A stretch of DNA of 14,191 bases, from positions 1 to 14,191 of the forward strand of contig CANQZT010000017.1 of assembly GCA_947628335.1 (NCBI GenBank), written 5' to 3'. Origin of the DNA: an uncultured Clostridia bacterium. GTDB lineage: Bacteria > Bacillota_A > Clostridia > TANB77 > CAG-508. Position 1 is the first letter of the stretch. Each line of letters opens with the position of its first letter. Positions 1-6,733 of this stretch are shown in pieces. The notes below the pieces were generated by a model. That model was not told the origin of the DNA. It saw only the letters and a list, made by a program, of their open reading frames with translations, and searched no databases. The position numbers and the translations under genes are program-made.

Positions 1-8
1 ATTTCATT

Positions 9-14
9 AGGTGA
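9..14 (+). promoter_or_regulatory. Ribosome binding site deciding the VanZ start
   Basis: AGGTGA sits 5 nt before the GTG at 20. It matches the AGGTGA sites before the genes at 8925 and 11145, and it argues against starting at the GTG at 11, which lies inside it. Confidence 0.6.
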
Positions 15-19
15 TTAGT

Positions 20-490
20 GTGAAAATTAAACAAATAATTTCAATTGTATTAGTTATTTTTTGGATGATTACGGTATTTAAATTTTCGAATCAACAAGGA
101 AGTAGTTCAAGTGGAATTAGTAAAAAAGTTTCAATGAAAATTGTTGAAATATGCGATATACAAAATAAAATGTCGCAAGAACAAAAAATTGAAACATCAG
201 AAAAAATAGAACCATTTATTAGAAAGTTAGCACATTACATAATTTATATTATTGGAGGAATCCTAATATTAAATTGTTTATGTGTGTTAAATGTTAAATA
301 TAAAAATGCAGTAATCATTGCAATGATTATAGGTGTAGCTTATGCTACAAGCGATGAAATACATCAGCTTTTTGTAGGTGGAAGAAGTGGAAGAGTAGTA
401 GATGTTGTAATAGATTCAATAGGTATATGTACAGGAATTGTTATGTATAGACTTGTTCAAAAAATATTAAAAGATAGGCAGATATCATAG
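20..490 (+). CDS. VanZ-family membrane protein
   Basis: A small integral membrane protein of about 156 residues with the VanZ-like signature. It has an N-terminal hydrophobic helix, then RKLAHYIIYIIGG in the middle, and the conserved C-terminal block DEIHQLFVGGRSGR followed by a helix beginning VVDVVIDSIG. VanZ proteins are named after the teicoplanin-resistance accessory protein, but most are of unknown function and are often found near cell-envelope polysaccharide genes; that is family knowledge, not proof of resistance. I prefer the GTG at 20 because AGGTGA at 9-14 lies 5 nt upstream. The GTG at 11 overlaps that ribosome binding site and would add only three residues. The gene ends 13 nt before the sugar transferase and looks co-transcribed with it. 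The true start of the operon may lie upstream of the window. Confidence 0.85.
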   Translation: MKIKQIISIVLVIFWMITVFKFSNQQGSSSSGISKKVSMKIVEICDIQNKMSQEQKIETSEKIEPFIRKLAHYIIYIIGGILILNCLCVLNVKYKNAVIIAMIIGVAYATSDEIHQLFVGGRSGRVVDVVIDSIGICTGIVMYRLVQKILKDRQIS

Positions 491-503
491 AGGAGGAAAA
501 AAG

Positions 504-1211
504 ATGACTATAGAACAAAATTTATCACCTATAGATAACAAGATTATAGAAAAAAGTATAGATAATAGAATAACAAAGATAAAAATTAGACATGCAATTA
601 GTGGAGCAATTAAAAAAACAATAGATATATTAGCAGGCATTGTTGGATGTGTATTACTTATACCAATTACAATATTTGTAATTATATGTAATATTATTTG
701 TAAGGATAATGGCCCAATATTTTTTAAACAAAAACGAATTGGAAAAGATGGCAAAATTTTTACAATGTATAAATTTAGAACAATGGTAATAGGTGCTGAA
801 GATATATTAAAAAAACATATAGAAGAGCAAACTGAAATAGGTATGGAATATATTAAACACAAAAAAATTAAAAATGATCCTAGAATTACAAAAGTAGGTA
901 AAATTTTAAGAAAAACAAGCTTAGATGAATTCCCACAATTTATTAATGTTTTATGTGGTAAGATGAGCTTAGTAGGACCTAGACCATATTTGCCGATTGA
1001 AAAAGAGGATATGGGGGAGTATTATTCGTATATTATACAAATGAAACCAGGAATAACAGGCCCTTGGCAAGTTGCTGGAAGAAATGAATTAGATTTTCAC
1101 AATAGATTAGAATTAGATAAAGACTACTGTGTTAGAAGAGGAAATAGAAGAGATATAAAAATATTATTAAAAACAATAGAGAAAGTTGTAAAAAAAGAAG
1201 GAGCAATTTGA
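504..1211 (+). CDS. Polyprenyl-phosphate sugar-1-phosphate transferase (initiating sugar transferase)
   Basis: This enzyme would transfer a sugar-1-phosphate from a nucleotide sugar to undecaprenyl phosphate at the inner face of the membrane, starting each repeat unit. The 235-residue protein has the short architecture: a cytoplasmic N-terminal tail, one membrane or re-entrant helix at about 40-63, then the catalytic domain. Hallmarks of the bacterial sugar transferase family are visible: GPIFFKQKRIG, KFRTM at 90-94, KTSLDEFPQF, SLVGPRP at 155-161 and KPGITGPWQVAGRN. The length fits the WcaJ/WbaP C-terminal domain and PglC-type monotopic enzymes. An AGGAGG at 490-495 precedes the ATG. The gene ends with TGA one base before the manC ATG, so the two are probably translationally coupled. 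Which sugar it transfers cannot be read from the sequence. Confidence 0.93.
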   Translation: MTIEQNLSPIDNKIIEKSIDNRITKIKIRHAISGAIKKTIDILAGIVGCVLLIPITIFVIICNIICKDNGPIFFKQKRIGKDGKIFTMYKFRTMVIGAEDILKKHIEEQTEIGMEYIKHKKIKNDPRITKVGKILRKTSLDEFPQFINVLCGKMSLVGPRPYLPIEKEDMGEYYSYIIQMKPGITGPWQVAGRNELDFHNRLELDKDYCVRRGNRRDIKILLKTIEKVVKKEGAI

Positions 1212-1212
1212 A

Positions 1213-2263
1213 ATGGAAAAAAAACTCTGTGCACTGATTATGGCTGGAGGTAAAGGAACTAGATTTTGGCCAAAATCAACAGAAGAAAAACCAAAACAAT
1301 TTTTAAAATTAATCGGTGAAAAAACGATGTTACAAATGACAGTAGATAGGGTAAAAAAGTATATACCAATAGAAAGGATATTTATTGTAACTTGTCTAAA
1401 ATATGTTGAGTTAGTAAAAGAGCAAATACCAGAAATATCAGATAAAAATCTTATAATAGAGCCAGTAGGAAGAAATACGGCACCTTGTATTTTACTTGCA
1501 TCAACGTACATAAAACAAATATATGAAAATGTTAATATTGCAGTACTACCATCTGATCATATTATTGATAAAGAAGATGAGTTTTGCAATATTTTAAGGG
1601 ATGCTAATGAAGCACTCAATACCAATATAAATGGTATTATAACTATAGGAATTAAACCTAATAGACCAGAAACGGGATATGGCTATATAGAGTTTTCTAA
1701 TAAAACAGAATATGTTAATTATAGACCAATTATTAAAGTAAATAGGTTTGTAGAAAAACCCAATATTGAAAAAGCACGGAGAATATTTGAAAAGTGGAAG
1801 ATATTTATGGAATGCAGGAATGTTTATATTTAATATTAATTATTTGTTAAATGTAATGAAAGATAATTTAAATACTTCTTATGAATTACTCAATAACCTG
1901 CCATCTATTAATTCAGAAGAATATATGAAAAAATTAAAAGAAGAATATCCAAAATGTGAGTCAATATCAATTGATTATGCAGTAATGGAAAAATCAAAAG
2001 ATATATATGTAATACCAGGTGATTTTGGTTGGGATGATGTAGGTACATGGAATGCTTTAGAGCGCTATATAGAAAAAGATGAAAATCTGAATGTATCAAA
2101 GGGAAATGTTGAATTTTGCAATACGAATAATTGTGTAGTATATGGAGAAAACAAAAGAATAATATTTTTAGATTTAGACAATGTATTTTTTGCAGAAGGT
2201 GAAGATACGATTATTGTAAGTAAAAAAGATAGTATGAATAAAGTAAAAAATTTTAGAAAATAA
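1213..2263 (+). CDS. manC: Mannose-1-phosphate guanylyltransferase, interrupted by a +1 frameshift at CGG
   Basis: The enzyme makes GDP-mannose from GTP and mannose 1-phosphate, the donor for mannosyltransferases. The N-terminal nucleotidyltransferase signature MAGGKGTRFWPKS starts at residue 10, followed by EKPKQF, GRNTAP, LPSDH, TGYGYIEF and FVEKP at 179-183. After codon 188 (GCA) the frame breaks: frame 0 reads CGG and then hits TAA at 1831-1833, giving 206 residues. Skipping C1777 continues as GEYLKSGRYLWNAGMF and runs to the TAA at 2261-2263, giving 349 residues. That is the normal length for a GMP enzyme without the C-terminal isomerase domain. Family features lie on both sides of the break, including the later GDFGWDDVGTW. 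GAAGGAG at 1197-1203 precedes the ATG. This is either a CGG-directed frameshift, a recent mutation or a sequence error; identity is secure, functionality is not. Confidence 0.9.
1777..1780 (+). other. Putative +1 frameshift site CGGA in manC
   Basis: The in-frame codon after GCA is CGG, followed by A. Skipping C1777 gives GGA GAA TAT TTG and restores the manC reading frame. The shift must fall between the conserved FVEKP and the conserved LWNAGMF, an interval of roughly 45 nt, so its exact position is inferred. CGG is the only feature in that interval shared with the other two broken genes. Confidence 0.6.
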
Positions 2264-2279
2264 AGTTAAGGAGCTTACT

Positions 2280-3360
2280 ATGAAGATAGCAATAGTGCAT
2301 GATTGGCTTACAAATATGGGGGGAGCAGAACAAGTAATTATTAATTTTAAAGAAATTTATCCAAATGCTCCAATATATACAACTTTTTATAATCCCAATA
2401 ATTTAGATGAAAAATTAAGAAATATAGATGTAAAAACTAGCTTTTTACAAAAAAAGAAAATGGTAACAAATCATAAAAAATATTTCCCATTAATGCCATT
2501 AGCATTTGAAAATTTTAATTTAAATGAATATGATGTAATTCTTAGTAGTAGTAGTTCATGTGCAAAAGGAGTTATTACAAAACCAGATAGTGTGCATGTA
2601 TGTTATTGCCATACACCTATGCGTTATGCATGGGAATTAAGAGATGATTATATACAAGGAGCAGGGAAAATAAAACGAAAGTTCATAAAAATCCTATTAC
2701 ATTATATGAGAATATGGGATTTGGCATCAGCAAGTAGAGTAGATTATTTTATTGCCAATTCTACGGCAGTACAAAAGAGAATAAAAAAACATTATAAAAG
2801 AGATTCAATAGTAATAAATCCTCCTGTAAGGTGCGACAAGTTTAATATATCAAATACAGATGGAGATTACTATTTTATTGTTTCTAGACTAGTAGGTTAT
2901 AAAAGATTTGATATAGCAGTTCAAGCTTGTAAAGAGCTTGGAAAAAAATTAATTATTGTAGGTGATGGACCAGAAAGAAAAAAGCTAGAGAAAATGGCAG
3001 ATAATAACGTTATTTTTTTAGGGAAACAATCTGATGAAGTAGTACAAAAATATATGTCAGAATGTAAGGCACTACTTTTTCCAGGAGAGGAAGATTTTGG
3101 AATTGTTCCAGTAGAAGCACAAGCATGCCGGAAGACCTGTTATTGCTTATGGTAAAGGTGGGGTTTTAGATTCTGTTATTGATGGAAAGACAGGTGTATT
3201 TTTTAAAGAACAATCCGTAGAAGAGTTAAAAAAAGCTATAAATAAATTTGAAACAATGACATTTAATAAACAGGAAATACGTAAACACGCTTTAAAATTT
3301 GATGAAAAGGTTTTTAGAGAAAAAATAAGAATGTATATTGAAGAAGTGAGTGAAAAATAA
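2280..3360 (+). CDS. WbaZ-like GT4 glycosyltransferase (likely mannosyltransferase), interrupted by a +1 frameshift at CGG
   Basis: A GT-B fold, retaining GT4 enzyme that would add a sugar, probably mannose given the family and the neighbouring manC, to the lipid-linked repeat unit. The N terminus MKIAIVHDWLTNMGGAEQV is typical of the WbaZ-like branch, and VCYCHTPMRYAW in the middle is also characteristic. The EX7E motif is E271 to E279 within EEDFGIVPVEAQAC. Directly after Cys283 frame 0 reads CGG and terminates at 3153-3155 after 291 residues. Skipping one C gives GRPVIAYGKGG, the expected family continuation, and runs to TAA at 3358-3360, giving about 359 residues. AAGGAG at 2268-2273 sets the start. 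Without the shift the protein would lose the last helices of the donor-binding domain and is unlikely to be active. Confidence 0.9.
3129..3132 (+). other. Putative +1 frameshift site CGGA in the WbaZ-like GT4
   Basis: TGC in frame 0 is followed by CGG and then A. Dropping C3128 or C3129 yields TGC GGA AGA CCT, that is Cys-Gly-Arg-Pro, the conserved segment after the EX7E motif. The position is tight to a single codon because family residues abut on both sides. Frame 0 stops eight codons later. Confidence 0.7.
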
Positions 3361-3362
3361 AA

Positions 3363-4388
3363 ATGATTTATATTAATGGAAGGTTTTTGACTCAAAAGAT
3401 AACAGGGGTACAAAGATATGCCATAGAAGTAGTAAAAGCATTAGATAATATGGATCTAAAAGAAGATGTAATAATATTACATCCTAAAAATGTATTAAAA
3501 AAATTAGAACTTAAAAATATAAAAATGTGTCAAATAGGAAAATGGACAGGTCATTTATGGGAACAAATATCATTACCTTTGTACATCTTAAAACACAATC
3601 GAAAAGCAAAATTGCTAAATTTTTGTAATTTAGCACCAATATTATTTCCAAGCTATGTTGTTATACATGATATATCCTTTAAAACATATTCAAAGCATTT
3701 AGATTGGAAATTTGTTTTTTGGTATAAATTTGTTACTAAAGTTAATGTAAAGAGGTATAAACATATTTTTACTGTAAGTGAATTTTCAAAAAAAGAAATA
3801 ATAAATAATTATAATATACAGAATGAAAAAATTACTGTTACATATAATTCAGCAGATCACATAAAAAATATTGAGCCAGACAACAAGATAATAAAAAAAT
3901 TAAATTTAATAAATAAAGATTTTATATTTTCGTTAGGCAGTAAAAGCGCTCATAAAAATTATAGCTTTATAGTAGAGTGTTCAAAAAGAAATAAGAATTT
4001 GTTATTTGTAATAACAGGCAATGAAAATAATAAAGTATTTAAGAGTACAGAGAATAAAGATCAAAACAATTTAATTTATACAGGATATTTAACTGATAAT
4101 GAAATAGTAGCTTTATATAAAAATTGCAAAGCTTTTTTATATCCATCTTTATATGAAGGTTTTGGTATACCACCATTAGAAGCATTAACAGTTGGATGTA
4201 AAAATGTATTATTATCAGATATAGAAGTGTTTAAAGAAATTTATGGAGAGAGTGTTCATTATATAAATTTAAAAGATAATAATTGTTATAAGATAGATAG
4301 TATGCTTAATGAGCAATGTAAACAAATTAATGGTGACAAATATTCATGGAACGAAGTTACAAGGAAAATATTAAATATTATAGTATAG
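3363..4388 (+). CDS. GT4 glycosyltransferase
   Basis: A 341-residue GT-B glycosyltransferase of family 4. It begins MIYINGRFLTQKITGVQRYA, an N terminus typical of polysaccharide-cluster GT4 enzymes with a GVQRYA acceptor-side loop. It ends with the donor-binding motif YEGFGIPPLEA, where E265 and E273 form EX7E. ILSLGSK-like and SAHKN segments correspond to the linker where the second Rossmann domain begins. The start lies two bases after the stop of the preceding gene and has only a weak purine stretch upstream, so translation may depend on coupling to the upstream gene. That gene must frameshift to deliver ribosomes to this stop. Donor and acceptor are unknown. Confidence 0.88.
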   Translation: MIYINGRFLTQKITGVQRYAIEVVKALDNMDLKEDVIILHPKNVLKKLELKNIKMCQIGKWTGHLWEQISLPLYILKHNRKAKLLNFCNLAPILFPSYVVIHDISFKTYSKHLDWKFVFWYKFVTKVNVKRYKHIFTVSEFSKKEIINNYNIQNEKITVTYNSADHIKNIEPDNKIIKKLNLINKDFIFSLGSKSAHKNYSFIVECSKRNKNLLFVITGNENNKVFKSTENKDQNNLIYTGYLTDNEIVALYKNCKAFLYPSLYEGFGIPPLEALTVGCKNVLLSDIEVFKEIYGESVHYINLKDNNCYKIDSMLNEQCKQINGDKYSWNEVTRKILNIIV

Positions 4389-4397
4389 GAGGAAATA

Positions 4398-5595
4398 ATG
4401 AAAATTGAGTATAAATATAGAAATTCTATAGCAATATTATTTTTTATATTTTTTACTACTCCAATCTTGTCTCCTGCCATAAATGAAAGTACTATATATA
4501 TAAATTGGTTTATTCCTTTATTAGATTTTAATTTTATAAAATATGCTATAAATTTAAAATATGAGAAAAAAAGTATATGTATATTGCTAATATTATTAAC
4601 ATTGCTCGTTTTAACGGGAAAATTGACTGTACTTATTAAGCTAATTTTTTTAATTGAAACAATATTATATATGTTTTATTGTAAAAGAAATGGAATGTTT
4701 TCTTTTTTATATTTAGGTATAAATATTAATATTGTAATAGGAATTGTACAATTTATTTTATACTATATAAATCCAGTATTGTCACAATTGATAGGACCAA
4801 CTAATATTTCACAAACACTTTGGGGGCCATATGCAACTGAAACATTAACAAATTTTTATGCTATTTTTAAGTTAGTGAGAATTTCTGGTTGGTCTAGAGA
4901 AGCAGGTTTTTTTGCTTCATTATTAACAATAGCTTTTATTTTCTATTTAACAGATAAAGAGAAAAAACATAGAGTATATCAATATGTCTTTTTTGCAATT
5001 GGATATATTATATCTTTTTCTAAGGTAAGTTTTATTTTAATTTTTATTATATTTTTAATTTTAATAGAAAAGTATTTAAATAAGATACCATACTATATAG
5101 CTGTAATACGGAACAGTGGTTGCTTTAATAGGAGTATCAAATTATTTAGAAAACAATAATTTCTATACAAAACAGAATGAATCATTAACTCACAGACTCT
5201 CTGGATATAGTATAATTGGTGACTTAAATACTGACGAGTTAATATTTGGAGTAGATAAAATAGAAAATCTTAATGTAGATTTAATACAAAAACATGAATA
5301 TTTAAAAAATATATATAATTTAGAAGAATTCTGTGGAATTGCTAATTTAATTGTGCATTATGGAGTAATTATTTCTATTATATTTATAATTATGCTTAAA
5401 ACATTTAAATTTCAGACAACAGATTTTTTAATACTAACTGTAGGAACAGTAACAGTAAATTATTTTACTTCTACATCTTTTGTAGTATTAATCTATTTCT
5501 TATGCATATATCGAATTCAAAAAAGACAAGAAAACATGAAGCTATTAGATAATCCTAATGAAATAAGCAATAAAAACATGAAAGGAGATTATCGT
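4398..5595 (+). CDS. Wzy-like polysaccharide polymerase, interrupted by a +1 frameshift at CGG and continuous with the next GT4
   Basis: A polytopic membrane protein with many hydrophobic helices, consistent with an O-antigen/capsule polymerase (Wzy/WaaL superfamily) that joins repeat units outside the membrane. Supporting details are the RISGWSREAGFFAS segment, which resembles the loop motif of O-antigen polymerases, and a large hydrophilic loop rich in charged residues near SLTHRLSGYS. The family is poorly conserved, so the call rests on topology and context. Frame 0 reads CGG at 5109 and stops at 5157-5159, leaving 253 residues. Skipping C5109 gives GTVVALIGVSNYLENN and completes the hydrophobic helix. 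In that frame there is no stop before the next gene, so translation would run on to 6723 as a 774-residue fusion; the polymerase portion is about 399 residues. AGGAGG at 4387-4392 sets the start. Confidence 0.75.
5109..5112 (+). other. Putative +1 frameshift site CGGA in the polymerase
   Basis: Codon ATA is followed in frame 0 by CGG and then A. Skipping C5109 gives ATA GGA ACA GTG and continues the open frame. The +1 frame has a TAA at 5104-5106, so the shift must occur after 5106, and frame 0 stops at 5157. Continuity of the hydrophobic helix places it at or close to the CGG. Confidence 0.6.
5581..5587 (+). promoter_or_regulatory. Internal ribosome binding site for the GT4 at 5596
   Basis: AAAGGAG lies 8 nt before the ATG at 5596, inside the continuous reading frame of the polymerase. 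It decides the start of the glycosyltransferase and suggests that this enzyme can be made on its own. Confidence 0.75.
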
Positions 5596-6723
5596 ATGCA
5601 AATTGGAATTGATGCAAGAGGTCTAAATGAAAAAAGAGCAGGTATAGGTACTTATATATACGAAATAATAAAAAAGATGAATGAAAATAATGATAGCAAT
5701 GAATATTATTTGTATTCTAATAAAAAAATAAATATTGATTTTATATTAAATGATAATTGGCATGTTCATGAACAAAAAGCGAAAATAGGGACTATTTGGC
5801 TACGATATATTTTACCAAAGCAATTACAAAAAGATGGAATAGATGTTTTTTGGGGAACACAACATTGTGTACCAAAACGAAATAAGTATACAGAAAATAT
5901 AAAATATATTTTAACGATACATGATTTAGCAATTATTAAGTTTAAAAACATTGGAGAAAAATATAATACAATAATCCAAAAAACATTTTTAAAAAGGTCA
6001 TGTAAAGAATCAAATAAAATAATAGCAGTTTCGGAATCAACAAAAAAAGATTTAATTGATATTTTATCTATTGAACCTGATAAAATTGATGTAATATATG
6101 AGGGTGTTTGTGAGAGTAAGTTAATAAAAGTAGAAGAAGAAATTAAGAAAAAGATAATAGAAAAATATAATCTGAAAAAGTCTGGTTTTATTCTTTTTTT
6201 AAGTACGATTGAGCCAAGAAAAAATTTAGATACTATTATTAAAGCTTTTGAAGTTTATAAAGATGAAAATAAAAATAATTTAAAGTTTGTTATAGCTGGT
6301 AAGTATGGATGGAAATACAAAAATACAATAGAATTAATAGAAAAATCTAAATATAAAGAAGATATAATTTTAACAGGTTATATAACAGATGAAGAAAAGC
6401 AATTTTTTTATGAAAATTGTAATGTGTTTATATATACATCTATTTATGAAGGATTTGGTCTACCAATATTAGAGGCGATGCAAAAAGGAACTTTGGTAAT
6501 AACAAGTAATGTTTCTTCTATGCCAGAAGTTGGAGGAAATATACCATTTTACTTAAATAATGTTTATAGTGAAAATGAATTAGCTAACCTTATAAAAGAA
6601 GTATGTAATTTAAGTGATGAAATGAAAAATAAAAGAATTGAGCAAGGAAAAATTCAAGCTAGAAAGTTTACATGGGAAAAATGCACGAAACAAATGATTG
6701 AAGAATTAAAAAATATTAATTAG
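5596..6723 (+). CDS. GT4 glycosyltransferase, MtfB-like
   Basis: A 375-residue GT-B enzyme of family 4. The N terminus MQIGIDARGLNEKRAGIGTY and the interdomain segment LSTIEPRKNLDTIIKAFE are characteristic of the MtfB-like branch, which includes mannosyltransferases. The motif YEGFGLPILEA carries E285 and E293 of EX7E. The ATG at 5596 is chosen because AAAGGAG lies 8 nt upstream and the family's first strand begins exactly there. Upstream sequence in the same frame is membrane protein (the polymerase) plus a hydrophilic linker of about 25 residues, with no stop codon between them. Both a free enzyme and a polymerase-linked form are therefore possible. The substrate is inferred from family and from manC, not proven. 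Confidence 0.92.
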   Translation: MQIGIDARGLNEKRAGIGTYIYEIIKKMNENNDSNEYYLYSNKKINIDFILNDNWHVHEQKAKIGTIWLRYILPKQLQKDGIDVFWGTQHCVPKRNKYTENIKYILTIHDLAIIKFKNIGEKYNTIIQKTFLKRSCKESNKIIAVSESTKKDLIDILSIEPDKIDVIYEGVCESKLIKVEEEIKKKIIEKYNLKKSGFILFLSTIEPRKNLDTIIKAFEVYKDENKNNLKFVIAGKYGWKYKNTIELIEKSKYKEDIILTGYITDEEKQFFYENCNVFIYTSIYEGFGLPILEAMQKGTLVITSNVSSMPEVGGNIPFYLNNVYSENELANLIKEVCNLSDEMKNKRIEQGKIQARKFTWEKCTKQMIEELKNIN

Positions 6724-6733
6724 GAGATAAAAA

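Noticed and set aside
485..862. Minus-strand open frames within the + strand genes (for example 485-862, 1167-1511, 3147-3413, 9218-9583)
   Set aside because: They lie antisense to genes with clear family motifs, lack ribosome binding sites and have the low-complexity look of AT-rich shadow frames.
1209..1211. UGA read as Trp (mollicute code)
   Set aside because: TGA is used as a proper stop at 1209-1211 and 8918-8920, directly before the next start codon, and Trp is TGG throughout.
1766..2263. A separate gene starting at TTG 1766
   Set aside because: It has no ribosome binding site and its product is just the second half of ManC in the +1 frame, overlapping the first half by codons that make no family sense.
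1777..5112. Simple reassignment of CGG to another amino acid
   Set aside because: A new amino-acid meaning alone would not restore the frame; all three genes need a +1 shift, and the family alignment has no place for an extra residue.
1777..5112. Homopolymer slippage or phase variation at the three breaks
   Set aside because: None of the three sites is a run of identical bases or a short tandem repeat; the runs of A and T nearby are intact and in frame.
5116..6723. A single independent gene starting at GTG 5116
   Set aside because: The start is an artefact of the frameshift: the first 160 residues are the end of the polymerase, and a good ribosome binding site with ATG at 5596 marks the real GT4 start.
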